A stretch of 56,518 nucleotides of DNA. Origin: Lachnospiraceae bacterium (lineage in GTDB: Bacteria; Bacillota; Clostridia; Lachnospirales; Lachnospiraceae). A program made the translations under genes and the position numbers. Location of the stretch: assembly GCA_022791975.1 (NCBI GenBank), contig JAAWAC010000045.1, positions 1 through 56,518 on the forward strand, in the 5' to 3' direction. Positions 15,356 through 24,302 of the stretch are shown piece after piece (position 1 is the stretch's first letter; each line of letters starts with the position of its first letter). Under the pieces are notes generated by a model. The model made no database searches. It saw only the letters and a list, made by a program, of their open reading frames with translations, and was not told the DNA's origin.

Positions 15356-16368
15356 AAACCAGAAAAATAAACAGTAATACGATGCTTTTGCTGATTACCA
15401 TTGGATTGTTTTTCGTTATGTACATAGCCGGCTGCGCAATTTATGCGACCAAGGGCTTTGCACATCTGCAAACCTTTCTGAATATTTTGATTAACAATGC
15501 GGGGCTTTTGTGTGTGGCCTGCGGCATGACTTGCGTGATGCTCACTGGAGGGATTGATATCTCCGTTGGCGCTCTGATTGCCATGGATTGTATGCTGTTG
15601 GCTGTGGGCATGGAGCGCTGGGGAATGAATTCCATGGTGCTGTGTGCGTTGGTGTTGATGGTGGGCATTGTGTTCGGCCTGATTCAGGGTTTCTGCGTGG
15701 GCTATCTGGAGATTCAGCCCTTTATTGTCACCATGGCAGGCATGTTCTTTGCCCGTGGTATGACGGCCGTTATCTGCACGGATCAGGTATCTATCAGTGC
15801 CAATGAATTTTTTGTAAAGCTTGCCAACATCAAGATTGAGATTCCCTTTGGGGCTTACACCAATAGCAAAGGGGTGTTGCAGGTGCCCTTTATCCGGATT
15901 ACTGTGGTGATTGCCCTGGTGGTTCTCATTGCCGTATTTTTTATGCTGCGCTGCACCAAGTTTGGCCGCAGCCTCTACGCAGTAGGAGGCAACGAGCAGT
16001 CAGCCACCATGATGGGGCTGGATGTGAAAAAAACTAAGCTAAAGGCCTATGTGTTGTCATCATTTTTGTGCTCTGTCGGTGGGATCTGTTTCTGTCTGAA
16101 TACCATGTCCGGAAGTGTGCGGCAGGCCTTAGGCCTGGAGATGGATGCCATTGCCTCTGCGGTTATCGGCGGTACGCTTTTGACCGGAGGTGTGGGAAAC
16201 GTGATAGGTTCCTTCTTTGGAGTGCTTATCAATGGTACCATTTCCACCTTGGTAAAGACGCACGGAAAGCTTCTCAGCTCCTGGTCCAATATTGCAGTAG
16301 CAGCTTTGCTTTGCTTCTTCATTGTGCTACAAAGTGTGTTTGCCAAGCTTAAGGACAACAAGAAATAA
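15352..16368 (+). CDS. Sugar ABC transporter permease (YjfF-like)
   Basis: 338 residues, again BPD_transp_2, with 'GMTCVMLTGGIDISVGALI' and 'GLEMDAIASAVIGGTLLTGG'. ATG 15352 overlaps the previous stop (ATGA) and follows AAAGGAGGTG. Two unlike permease genes after an RbsA-type ATPase gene are characteristic of the YtfQRT-YjfF type of importer, which supports the furanose/pentose reading of the locus. A long stem-loop and araA follow. Confidence 0.9.
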   Translation: MKTRKINSNTMLLLITIGLFFVMYIAGCAIYATKGFAHLQTFLNILINNAGLLCVACGMTCVMLTGGIDISVGALIAMDCMLLAVGMERWGMNSMVLCALVLMVGIVFGLIQGFCVGYLEIQPFIVTMAGMFFARGMTAVICTDQVSISANEFFVKLANIKIEIPFGAYTNSKGVLQVPFIRITVVIALVVLIAVFFMLRCTKFGRSLYAVGGNEQSATMMGLDVKKTKLKAYVLSSFLCSVGGICFCLNTMSGSVRQALGLEMDAIASAVIGGTLLTGGVGNVIGSFFGVLINGTISTLVKTHGKLLSSWSNIAVAALLCFFIVLQSVFAKLKDNKK

Positions 16369-16390
16369 AAATTCATGTTTCACAGAGAGA

Positions 16391-16439
16391 CGCGGTTCTT
16401 ACTCTTTCCAGGGAAGTCATGGGAAAAGCAGGGGCCGCG
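16391..16439 (+). other. Long stem-loop between permease gene and araA
   Basis: CGCGG (16391-16395) pairs with CCGCG (16435-16439), continuing through G-U pairs and then TTTCC (16405-16409) with GGAAA (16422-16426), roughly 17-18 pairs with small bulges. A short AAAATTTT follows, but no proper T-tract, so it is more likely a processing/stability or partial-termination element between transporter and araA. Confidence 0.4.
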
Positions 16440-16472
16440 GATAAAATTTTATGAGAGAAAGAGGGGTTATTG

Positions 16473-17972
16473 ATGCTGCAAGAAAAAAATTATCAATTCT
16501 GGTTCTGTACGGGATCGCAGGATCTCTATGGAGAAGAGTGCTTGGCTCATGTGGCGGAACATGCAAAGAAAATCGTGGAGGCACTCAATACATCGGGAAA
16601 TCTGCCCTATGAGGTGGTGTGGAAGCCTACCCTGATTACCAATGAGCTGATCCGCAGGACGCTGAACCAAGCAAATATGGAGGAAACCTGTGCTGGCGTT
16701 ATTACCTGGATGCATACCTTTTCACCGGCTAAGTCCTGGATTCTTGGCTTACAGGAGTATCGGAAGCCCCTGCTTCATCTCCATACCCAGTTTAACAGGG
16801 AGATTCCTTATGACGCCATAGACATGGACTTTATGAATGAAAACCAGGCAGCTCACGGAGACCGGGAGTACGGTCATATTTTCTCCCGATTGGGTATGGA
16901 GCGCAAGGTGGTCATGGGATATTGGGAGGATAAGGACGTACAGCAGAAGATCGGCTCCTGGATGCGTACAGCCGTGGGTGTTATAGAGAGCAGCCATGTC
17001 CGTGTCATGCGGATTGCAGACAATATGCGCAATGTGGCGGTGACAGAAGGGGATAAGGTGGAGGCCCAGATCCAGTTTGGCTGGGAGGTGGATGCCTATC
17101 CCGTAAATGAGATCGCTGAAGCGGTGGAGGCCGTATCCCAGGGCGATATCAATGCCCTGGTGGAGGAATATTACACCAAATATAAGATTCTTTTAGAGGG
17201 ACGGGACGAACAGGAGTTTCGACGTCATGTGGCTGTGCAGGCGGGAATTGAACTGGGCTTTGAGCGGTTCTTGGAGGAGAAAAATTATCAGGCTGTGGTG
17301 ACCCATTTCGGAGACCTGGGAAGCTTAAGGCAGCTGCCAGGGCTGGCCATTCAGCGCCTTATGGAAAAGGGTTATGGTTTTGGAGCGGAGGGAGACTGGA
17401 AGACGGCGGCTCTGGTGCGGATTATGAAGCTGATGACTGCTGGCATGAAAGAAGCAAAAGGAACCTCCTTTATGGAGGATTATACCTATAACCTAGTGCA
17501 GGGAAAGGAAGGTATTCTTCAGGCGCATATGCTGGAGGTGTGTCCGTCTATAGCGGACGGTGCCATTGGCATTAAAGTGCAGCCTCTAACCATGGGAAAT
17601 CGGGAGGACCCGGCTCGTCTGGTATTTACAGCCAAAGAGGGGGCTGGCATAGCGGCTTCGCTTATCGATCTAGGGGATCGGTTCCGATTACTGATTAATG
17701 AGGTGGATTGTAAGAAAACCGAAAAGGCTATGCCCAAACTTCCGGTGGCCACAGCCTTTTGGACGCCACGGCCCAATCTACGGACAGGAGCGGAGGCATG
17801 GATCTTGGCAGGAGGCGCCCATCACACGGCCTTTTCTTATGATATAAGTGCAGAGCAGCTGGGAGACTGGGCAGCTTATATGGGCATTGAAGCCGTTTAT
17901 ATTGACGCAGACACTACCATCCGTCAGTTCAAAAATGAGCTGCTTTGGAACAGCGTAGCATACAGGAAATAA
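16473..17972 (+). CDS. araA: L-arabinose isomerase
   Basis: 499 residues, the family's normal length (about 500). Opening 'YQFWFCTGSQDLYGEE' and 'TWMHTFSPAKSWI' are AraA signatures, and the four Mn-binding/catalytic positions appear intact in 'GAEGDWKTAALVR' (Glu), 'SFMEDYTYNL' (Glu), 'QAHMLEVCPS' (His) and 'LAGGAHHTAFS' (His). It converts L-arabinose to L-ribulose in the cytoplasm. ATG 16473 is preferred over the TTG just before it; GAGAGAAAGAGG lies upstream. It stands behind the ABC importer and ahead of a destroyed sugar-kinase gene, so ribulose must be phosphorylated by another kinase. No araD is present in the window. Confidence 0.95.
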   Translation: MLQEKNYQFWFCTGSQDLYGEECLAHVAEHAKKIVEALNTSGNLPYEVVWKPTLITNELIRRTLNQANMEETCAGVITWMHTFSPAKSWILGLQEYRKPLLHLHTQFNREIPYDAIDMDFMNENQAAHGDREYGHIFSRLGMERKVVMGYWEDKDVQQKIGSWMRTAVGVIESSHVRVMRIADNMRNVAVTEGDKVEAQIQFGWEVDAYPVNEIAEAVEAVSQGDINALVEEYYTKYKILLEGRDEQEFRRHVAVQAGIELGFERFLEEKNYQAVVTHFGDLGSLRQLPGLAIQRLMEKGYGFGAEGDWKTAALVRIMKLMTAGMKEAKGTSFMEDYTYNLVQGKEGILQAHMLEVCPSIADGAIGIKVQPLTMGNREDPARLVFTAKEGAGIAASLIDLGDRFRLLINEVDCKKTEKAMPKLPVATAFWTPRPNLRTGAEAWILAGGAHHTAFSYDISAEQLGDWAAYMGIEAVYIDADTTIRQFKNELLWNSVAYRK

Positions 17973-17993
17973 CCTACAGGAGCGGTCAAGTGA

Positions 17994-18281
17994 GCAGGGA
18001 ATGCCTGGGTGAGCCTGTTTCGGGAGTTTGCGGAGGAGCTTGGTATAGAAGTTCATATGGACAGGCTCTTTGAAATTCTATATAATAAAGCTTTAAACGG
18101 AGACGCGGATTATGGCGGCCTTTTTAAAACAAAGGGTGTGGGTCAGGGAATCCTGGCGGCAGCCATTAATGCGCCCGTTTCTGTTATGGAGACAGCTGGG
18201 GAGAGTGGTCCCTGGGGAATGGCTCTTCTTGCGTCCTATATGCTGCAAAGGGAGCCGGAGGAAGGCTATTATGAACAGTAA
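17994..18281 (+). pseudogene. Collapsed FGGY-family sugar kinase (ribulokinase/xylulokinase-like remnant)
   Basis: An open frame of about 95 codons joins two separated parts of an FGGY kinase in frame. First comes 'AGNAWVSLFREFAEELGIEV' and 'LFEILYNKALNGDADYGG'; then, directly, 'LFKTKGVGQGILAAAINAPV' and 'SVMETAGESGPWGMALLASY', the C-terminal end. In intact relatives of about 530 residues these are separated by roughly 100 residues beginning 'GGLLAYNY...' and ending at '...GHGG', so the fusion lies at a shared GGL. The N-terminal ATP/sugar-binding half is also missing, and an in-frame TGA sits at 17991. It overlaps the next gene by 11 bases, which may have preserved the reading frame. Alignment from recall. 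Confidence 0.75.
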
Positions 18282-19293
18282 AAAAATTGGATGGGCGCTC
18301 CTGGCGGTGGTACTATTGCTGACAGGCTGTAAAGGAGGGGAGGAGCTTACAGAGCCCTCCCTCTATGAGGAGGATGTGGCCACAAGAGAAGGAGAATACA
18401 TTGTGGTAGGCTTTTCCCAGGTAGGCTCCGAATCGGACTGGCGGATTGGCAGTACTGAGTCTTTCCGTAGCACCTTCACGGCTGAGAACGGATATTATCT
18501 GATCTACGAGGACGCCCAACAAAAGCAGGAAAACCAGCTGAAAGCTGTACGGAATTTCATTTTGCAGGAGGTGGACTACATCATTGTGGATCCCATTGTG
18601 GAGACAGGATGGGATGCGGTGTTTCAGGAGGCTAAGGATGCAGGAATTCCTGTGATCTTGGCGGATCGCTCAGTGGAGGTGGAGGATGAGGATCTCTACA
18701 TCTGCTGGGTGGGAAGCAGTTTTGAACAGGAGGGAATTAAGGCCGGCGAATGGCTTAAGGAATATTTGAAAAAGCAGGGCCGGGATCAGGAGGAGATCCG
18801 CATTGTGACCCTTCAGGGAACCCTGGGATCCACTGCTCAGATTGGTCGGACAGAGGGCTTTTGGAAGGTGCTGAGCCTGCAAGAAAACTGGGTGATGCTA
18901 GCTCAACAGTCCGGGGATTTTACCCAAGCCAAAGGACAGGAGGTTATGGAGGAGCTTCTCAAAAGCTATGAGGAAATTGATGTGGTGGTATGTGAGAACG
19001 ACAACATGGCCTATGGAGCCATTGAGGCCATAAAGAAGGCGGGAAAAACCTGCGGCCCGGAGGGAGAAATCATTATCCTTTCCTTTGACGCAGGCCGTGC
19101 GGCCTTGGAAACCATGTTGGATGGAGATATCAACGCAGTCTTTGAGTGCAATCCCCAACTTGGACCTTTGGTATCAGAGATTATCATGAGGCTGGAAAGG
19201 GGAGAGACCGTGGAGAAGATTCAGTATGTGGAGGAGGCCTATTTTGATTCCACTATGGATTTGGAGAGTGTGATACAAGAGCGGACCTATTAA
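18271..19293 (+). CDS. Second YtfQ-type sugar-binding lipoprotein
   Basis: 340 residues from ATG 18271 (GGAGGAAGG upstream); a longer in-frame extension would run through the kinase remnant and is rejected. Lipobox 'LLTGC' with Cys20. The mature part repeats the subfamily motifs of the first binding protein: 'VVGFSQVGSESDWRIGS', 'DYIIVDPIVETGWDAVF', 'WVGSSFEQEGIKAGEWL', 'LSFDAGRAALETMLDGDINA'. It lacks the long Ala/Pro linker. As a divergent paralogue at the end of the operon without its own permease, it may either share the importer with a different sugar preference or serve as a sensor protein for the histidine kinase at 9992. Both are inference. Confidence 0.9.
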   Translation: MNSKKIGWALLAVVLLLTGCKGGEELTEPSLYEEDVATREGEYIVVGFSQVGSESDWRIGSTESFRSTFTAENGYYLIYEDAQQKQENQLKAVRNFILQEVDYIIVDPIVETGWDAVFQEAKDAGIPVILADRSVEVEDEDLYICWVGSSFEQEGIKAGEWLKEYLKKQGRDQEEIRIVTLQGTLGSTAQIGRTEGFWKVLSLQENWVMLAQQSGDFTQAKGQEVMEELLKSYEEIDVVVCENDNMAYGAIEAIKKAGKTCGPEGEIIILSFDAGRAALETMLDGDINAVFECNPQLGPLVSEIIMRLERGETVEKIQYVEEAYFDSTMDLESVIQERTY

Positions 19294-19310
19294 ATATAAA
19301 ATAAAATACC

Positions 19311-19356
19311 AGGCATCCCGGGGCCGATGCAGAATCAGCGGCCTATTGGGATGCTT
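19311..19356 (+). terminator. Compound hairpin at the end of the sugar operon
   Basis: AGGCATCCC (19311-19319) pairs with GGGATGCTT (19348-19356) and an inner GGCCG (19322-19326) pairs with CGGCC (19339-19343). Only TTTCT follows, so termination strength is uncertain. It separates the sugar locus from the apt promoter. Confidence 0.5.
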
Positions 19357-19365
19357 TCTGCGATC

Positions 19366-19394
19366 TTGAAAAATATTTGCGGGCATGGTATACT
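19366..19394 (+). promoter_or_regulatory. Promoter of apt-relA
   Basis: TTGAAA (19366-19371), 17-base spacer, TATACT (19389-19394), followed by a leader of about 105 bases to the apt ATG. No purine-riboswitch core is recognisable in the leader. Confidence 0.7.
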
Positions 19395-19506
19395 AAGGGG
19401 TAATTTAATGATTTTGCCTTGCCAGGGAGTGGAAAAGGGCAACAGGAGCTGTCTAAAAAAAAGACAGAGGGAAGAGTACAGGTGTACGAAAAGGAGAGGT
19501 TGATAC

Positions 19507-20031
19507 ATGAAAAAACTGGAAGAATATGTTAGGAGTATTCCGGATTTTCCGGAGGAGGGGATTATCTTTCGGGATATTACCTCGGTGCTCCAGGATGCAG
19601 ATGGTTTGCAGCTGGCCATAGATTCCATGCAAAAACTTCTGGAGGATGTGGAGTTTGATGTGATTGTGGGGGCAGAGTCCAGAGGCTTTGTATTTGGCAC
19701 GCCCATTGCTTATAATTTACACAAGCCCTTTGTACTGGTGCGGAAAAAGGGAAAGCTTCCCTGTGAAACCATTTCCAAGGAATATGATCTGGAATATGGC
19801 AGTGCGGTAATTGAGATGCACAGGGATTCCATCCAACCGGGACAAAAGGTAGTGTTGGTGGACGATCTGATTGCCACAGGGGGAACCATAGAGGCGGCGG
19901 CAAAGCTTGTGGAGGAGCTGGGGGGCCAGGTAGTGAAGATTATCTTCCTGATGGAGCTGGCAGGCCTGAAGGGAAGAGAGCGTCTGAAAAAATATTCTGT
20001 GGACTCTGTCCTCTGCTACGAGGGAAAATAG
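19507..20031 (+). CDS. apt: Adenine phosphoribosyltransferase
   Basis: 174 residues, the standard Apt length. 'FPEEGIIFRDITSVLQD' is the N-terminal signature, 'VGAESRGFVFGTPIAY' the adenine loop, and 'VVLVDDLIATGGTIEAAAKL' the PRPP-binding motif. It makes AMP from adenine and phosphoribosyl pyrophosphate. AAAGGAGAGG precedes the ATG. Pairing with relA directly downstream (38-base gap) is widely conserved in Firmicutes. Confidence 0.96.
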   Translation: MKKLEEYVRSIPDFPEEGIIFRDITSVLQDADGLQLAIDSMQKLLEDVEFDVIVGAESRGFVFGTPIAYNLHKPFVLVRKKGKLPCETISKEYDLEYGSAVIEMHRDSIQPGQKVVLVDDLIATGGTIEAAAKLVEELGGQVVKIIFLMELAGLKGRERLKKYSVDSVLCYEGK

Positions 20032-20069
20032 AAACAGAACAGACGGAATAAAAGAAAACAGGTGATTGT

Positions 20070-22400
20070 ATGGCAGAATTACAGAAGCACACCCATGAAA
20101 CCATAGAGGGGGTCCGGAAACACGGTCAGGAGGAGATCCTGGCGGAGGATGCCAATGTGAAAGCTATGGAGGATTTTACCAGTCCTGATGAGCTTTATAA
20201 GACTCTGGTATCCAGCGTGTTAAAATACCATCCTTCTACGGATATTTCTCTTATTGAAAAGGCCTACCGCATTGCGTCGGAGGCCCATAATGGCCAAAAA
20301 CGTAAATCGGGAGAGCCCTATATTATTCACCCCATCTGTGTGGGGATTATTTTGGCAGACCTGGAGCTGGACAAGGAAACCATTGTGGCCGGCCTTCTTC
20401 ATGATGCAGTGGAGGACACGGTCATGACTACCCAGGAGATTGAAGAGGAGTTTAGTGCAGAGGTGGCGCTTCTGGTGGACGGAGTCACCAAGCTGGGACA
20501 GCTGTCCTATTCCAAAGATAAGATCGAGATTCAGGCGGAAAACCTGCGGAAAATGTTTCTGGCCATGGCCAAGGATATTCGGGTGATCCTGATAAAGCTT
20601 GCAGACCGGCTGCACAATATGCGGACCTTAAAATATATGCGGCCGGAGAAGCAGAAGGAAAAGGCCCGGGAGACCATGGATATTTATGCGCCCATTGCCC
20701 AGCGACTGGGTATTTCCAAAGTAAAGAATGAGCTGGATGATTTGTCTTTAAAATATCTGGAACCGGAGGTATATTACTATCTCAAGGAACAGATCGCGGA
20801 CACCAAGAGTGCCCGGGAAATCTTTGTCCAGGGCATTGTGGACCAGGTTCGCAGACACATTGAGAATTCTGGCATTGAAGGCCAGGTGGACGGCCGGGTG
20901 AAACATTTTTTTAGCATCTACAAAAAGATGGTCAATCAGGATAAGACGCTGGATCAGATTTACGATCTCTTTGCTGTGCGGATTATTGTGGAATCTGTGA
21001 AGGACTGCTATGCAGCCCTGGGCGTGATCCATGAGATGTATAAGCCTATTCCCGGACGGTTCAAGGACTATATTGCCATGCCAAAGCCCAATATGTATCA
21101 GTCTTTGCACACGACCCTAATCGGTCCCAGCGGACAGCCCTTTGAGATTCAGATACGGACCTATGAGATGCACCGGACGGCGGAGTACGGCATTGCTGCC
21201 CACTGGAAATACAAGGAGAGCAGTGACGGAAAGAAGTCTGTGGGCAAGCAGGAGGAGGAAAAAATGAGCTGGCTGCGCCAGATTCTGGAGTGGCAGCGGG
21301 ATATGTCCGACAATAAAGAATTTCTGAATCTGTTGAAAAGTGACTTGGATCTCTTTTCTGAGAGTGTGTATTGCTTTACCCCTTCCGGGGATGTGAAGAA
21401 TCTTCCCAACGGCTCTACGCCCATTGATTTTGCCTACAGTGTCCACAGCGCCGTGGGCAACCGGATGATTGGGGCTAGGGTTAATGGGAAGCTTGTCACC
21501 ATTGACTATAAAATTCAAAACGGAGACCGGATTGAGGTTTTAACCTCCCAGAATTCCAAGGGGCCTAGCAGGGACTGGCTCAATGTGGTGAAGAGTACCC
21601 AGGCCAAAAATAAGATAAACCAATGGTTTCGCCACGAGTTTAAGGAGGAGAATATCCAGAAGGGGAAGGAAATGCTGGCCCAGTACAGCCGGGTGAAGGG
21701 CATTACCCTGAGCGATATTATGAAGCCGGAGTTTCAGGAGGCAGTGCTGCGCAAGTACGGCTTTAAGGACTGGGAGTCCGTCTTGGCTGCCATTGGACAC
21801 GGGGGCCTGAAAGAGGGCCAAGTCATTAATAAGATGCAGGAGGAGTACGATAAGCTCCACAAGAAGGCTGTTACCGATGAAAAGGTTTTGGAGGCTGTCA
21901 CTGAGAACCGGGACAATAAATTGCATCTGACCAAGTCCAAGGGAGGCATTGTGGTGAAGGGCATTACGGATGTGTCTGTGCGCTTCTCCAAGTGTTGCAG
22001 TCCAGTGCCCGGGGATGAGATTATCGGTTTTGTCACCAGAGGGAGGGGAGTCTCCATCCACCGCACGGACTGTGTGAACATTATCAATCTTACTGGTATG
22101 GACCGCCAGCGTCTGATTGACGCAGAGTGGCAGGATACCAGTCTCAATGGGTCTTCCGAGCGATATATGACAGAAATCAAAATTTTTGCCAACAATCGCA
22201 CGGGACTTATGGTGGATATCTCCAAGATTTTCACGGAGCGACAGATTGATATGTCCAGCATGAATGTGCGCACCAGCAAGCAAGGGACGGCTACCATTAG
22301 CATTGCCTTTGAGATTGGGGGCAAGGATGAATTGCAGCGGATTGTGGAGAAGCTGCGACAGGTGGATTGCGTGCTGGATATTGAGCGGGCTACGGGGTGA
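20070..22400 (+). CDS. relA: Bifunctional (p)ppGpp synthetase/hydrolase
   Basis: 776 residues with the full long-RSH order: an HD hydrolase domain ('YIIHPICVGIILADL', 'LLHDAVEDT', 'LIKLADRLHNMRTL', about 75-190), the synthetase domain ('YDLFAVRIIVESVKDCYAAL', 'RFKDYIAMPKPNMYQSLHTT', about 270-380), TGS ('VYCFTPSGDVKNLPNGSTPI'), a zinc-finger-like 'FSKCCSPVPGD', and a C-terminal ACT domain. Both catalytic domains look complete, so it can make and destroy the alarmone. It has a longer N-terminal lead (about 45 residues) than the B. subtilis protein. Start ATG behind AGGTGA. Confidence 0.95.
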   Translation: MAELQKHTHETIEGVRKHGQEEILAEDANVKAMEDFTSPDELYKTLVSSVLKYHPSTDISLIEKAYRIASEAHNGQKRKSGEPYIIHPICVGIILADLELDKETIVAGLLHDAVEDTVMTTQEIEEEFSAEVALLVDGVTKLGQLSYSKDKIEIQAENLRKMFLAMAKDIRVILIKLADRLHNMRTLKYMRPEKQKEKARETMDIYAPIAQRLGISKVKNELDDLSLKYLEPEVYYYLKEQIADTKSAREIFVQGIVDQVRRHIENSGIEGQVDGRVKHFFSIYKKMVNQDKTLDQIYDLFAVRIIVESVKDCYAALGVIHEMYKPIPGRFKDYIAMPKPNMYQSLHTTLIGPSGQPFEIQIRTYEMHRTAEYGIAAHWKYKESSDGKKSVGKQEEEKMSWLRQILEWQRDMSDNKEFLNLLKSDLDLFSESVYCFTPSGDVKNLPNGSTPIDFAYSVHSAVGNRMIGARVNGKLVTIDYKIQNGDRIEVLTSQNSKGPSRDWLNVVKSTQAKNKINQWFRHEFKEENIQKGKEMLAQYSRVKGITLSDIMKPEFQEAVLRKYGFKDWESVLAAIGHGGLKEGQVINKMQEEYDKLHKKAVTDEKVLEAVTENRDNKLHLTKSKGGIVVKGITDVSVRFSKCCSPVPGDEIIGFVTRGRGVSIHRTDCVNIINLTGMDRQRLIDAEWQDTSLNGSSERYMTEIKIFANNRTGLMVDISKIFTERQIDMSSMNVRTSKQGTATISIAFEIGGKDELQRIVEKLRQVDCVLDIERATG

Positions 22401-22454
22401 GTGGAAAAAGTCTAATAGCATATCATAGTTACCTTATAACATATAACGGGGAGA

Positions 22455-22490
22455 AAGATGGTTGTGGTCAGCCGTCTTTTTTTCTTTTTC
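22455..22490 (+). terminator. Rho-independent terminator of apt-relA
   Basis: AAGATGGTTG (22455-22464), loop TGGT, CAGCCGTCTT (22469-22478), ten pairs with two G-U, followed by TTTTTCTTTTTC. Strong. Confidence 0.85.
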
Positions 22491-22539
22491 AAACACTTTT
22501 TTGCTCCAGGCGGATAGGGGACAGCTGAAACGCACACAC

Positions 22540-22593
22540 TTTACATAGACTTAACAATTCCTTCGCCAGTATTTTACATAGCGCTGCTAAACT
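22540..22593 (+). promoter_or_regulatory. PhoP-box-like direct repeats ahead of the phosphate operon
   Basis: Hexamers start at 22540 (TTTACA), 22551 (TTAACA), 22562 (TTCGCC, degenerate) and 22573 (TTTACA), an exact 11-base period with five-base spacers. The B. subtilis PhoP box is TTAACA-like hexamers at 11-bp spacing, normally four in a row over the -20 to -60 region. A -10-like TAAACT lies at 22588-22593, so the repeats occupy that position. The operon encodes a PhoR/PhoB pair, the natural binder. Confidence 0.65.
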
Positions 22594-22646
22594 AAAAGGG
22601 AAGATGGGGAACATTGGTTTAGCATTTCTGCAATGGAGGGAAGTCT

Positions 22647-24302
22647 ATGGAACATATACGTATGCTGTTTCAATTTATCGGTGGTCTGGGCATGTTCTTG
22701 TATGGCATGAATGTGATGGCAGATGGCCTGCAAAAGTCCGCAGGAGGAAGAATGAAAAATCTGATGGGGGTGCTGATGAAGCATCGGCTTATGGCGGTTC
22801 TGGTGGGAGCCGCCGTGACAGCCATTATTCAGAGCTCCTCGGCAACTACCGTGATGGTGGTGGGCTTTGTCAATGCGGGAATCATCAGTCTCTTCCAGGC
22901 CGTGGGGGTGATAATGGGGGCTAATATTGGAACCACTATCACTGCCTGGATTGTGTCCATGAGTGAGTGGGGCAGTTTTTTAAAGCCGGAGTCCTTTGCC
23001 CCGCTTTTGATTGGCATTGGTGCCTTTGTACTGCTCTTTGCCAAGAGGGAAGGAAAAAAGGATGTGGGCAGCATTCTCATAGGATTTGGGGTGCTGTTTG
23101 TGGGGTTAAGCTTTATGTCTGACGCCATCAAGCCTTATCGGGATGCTCCTGTGTTTGCCCGGGCCTTTCAGGTGCTGGGGGGCAATCCCATCCTGGGGAT
23201 TTTGACGGGCCTGGTGGTGACTGCCATCATTCAAAGCTCCTCGGCCTCTGTGGGAATCCTTCAGACACTGGCGGCCAACGGGGTGGTGAACTGGAATTCG
23301 GCCGTATATATAACCCTGGGGCAGAATATCGGAACCTGTGTGACAGCTCTTTTGTCTTCTGTGGGGGCAAACCGGACGGCCAGACGGGCGGCAATCATTC
23401 ATCTGCTGTTTAATGTGACAGGGGCAGTAGTTTTTGGAACCCTGATGTTTCTTTTATTTCATCTATATGGAGCGCTGGGGAGCAGAACCATTACCAGCGT
23501 GGAGATTTCCATCTTCCACACCATTTTTAATGTGACCAATACGGTGCTTTTGTATCCCTTTGCAGGTTGGCTGGTGCGGATGTCAGGAATTTTGGTGAAG
23601 GGAGAGAACGAGGAAGACGAGAAGTCGGAGGAGGACTTGGAGCTGCCACATCTGGATTCCCGTATCCTGGAATCGCCTTCCTTTGCCTTGCAAAATGCAG
23701 TGCATGAGATTGTACGCATGGGAGAACTGTCTATGCGCCATGCGGAGACAGCCTTTGAGGCATTGCGCACAGGAAGTCAAAAACGGGTTGACAAGGCCTT
23801 CAAAATAGAAGAGACTGTAAATGAGTACGAGAAAATCATATCAGAGTATTTGGCAAAGATCAGCATGACCTCCCTGACAGACCGACAGCGTCAGCAGGTG
23901 GCCAATCTCATGTATACGGTCAGTGATGTGGAGCGTATGAGCGATCACTGTGACAATATTGCGGAGCTGGCCCAGGAGGCTATACAGGGGAAGATGCAGT
24001 TTTCCATGGAGGCCCAAAGGGGGTTTTCTGAGATGAGCGGGCTGGTGCTAGATTCCATGCGGGCGGCGGTTTTGGCACGGAAACAGGAAAAAATGGCTTA
24101 TGTGCGGCAGGTGAGCCAGCTGGAGGAAGAGATTGACGAGCTGGAGGAGGAGCTTCGGACTGGCCATGTGGATCGCCTGTCCAGACAGCAGTGTTCGGCG
24201 GCCAAGGGCGTAATTTATCTGGAGGTGCTGAGCAATCTGGAGCGCATCACGGATCATGCCTATAACATTGCCGGCTATGTGGCGGAGGAAAAGGGAGAAT
24301 AA
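22647..24302 (+). CDS. Na+/phosphate cotransporter with PhoU-like C-terminal domain
   Basis: 551 residues. Two inverted PNaS repeats carry the signature QSSSA motifs: 'AIIQSSSATTVMVVGFVNAG' and 'AIIQSSSASVGILQTLAANG', with about eight membrane segments up to residue 315. A cytoplasmic helical PhoU-like domain (about 345-545) follows. Family members use the sodium gradient to take up inorganic phosphate. It heads an operon with a sensor kinase and regulator (one base after its stop comes the kinase ATG). PhoP-box-like repeats upstream suggest induction at low phosphate. Confidence 0.9.
   Translation: MEHIRMLFQFIGGLGMFLYGMNVMADGLQKSAGGRMKNLMGVLMKHRLMAVLVGAAVTAIIQSSSATTVMVVGFVNAGIISLFQAVGVIMGANIGTTITAWIVSMSEWGSFLKPESFAPLLIGIGAFVLLFAKREGKKDVGSILIGFGVLFVGLSFMSDAIKPYRDAPVFARAFQVLGGNPILGILTGLVVTAIIQSSSASVGILQTLAANGVVNWNSAVYITLGQNIGTCVTALLSSVGANRTARRAAIIHLLFNVTGAVVFGTLMFLLFHLYGALGSRTITSVEISIFHTIFNVTNTVLLYPFAGWLVRMSGILVKGENEEDEKSEEDLELPHLDSRILESPSFALQNAVHEIVRMGELSMRHAETAFEALRTGSQKRVDKAFKIEETVNEYEKIISEYLAKISMTSLTDRQRQQVANLMYTVSDVERMSDHCDNIAELAQEAIQGKMQFSMEAQRGFSEMSGLVLDSMRAAVLARKQEKMAYVRQVSQLEEEIDELEEELRTGHVDRLSRQQCSAAKGVIYLEVLSNLERITDHAYNIAGYVAEEKGE

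Noticed and set aside
18112..18270. N-terminal extension of the second binding protein
   Set aside because: Runs through the kinase remnant in another frame, while a proper lipoprotein signal and ribosome binding site fit ATG 18271.
19395..19506. Possible purine riboswitch before apt
   Set aside because: No conserved purine-riboswitch core or loop-loop motif could be found in the leader.
21540..22421. Minus-strand open frame of 293 codons inside relA
   Set aside because: Antisense shadow of a well-recognised RSH enzyme; His/Leu-rich with no family pattern.
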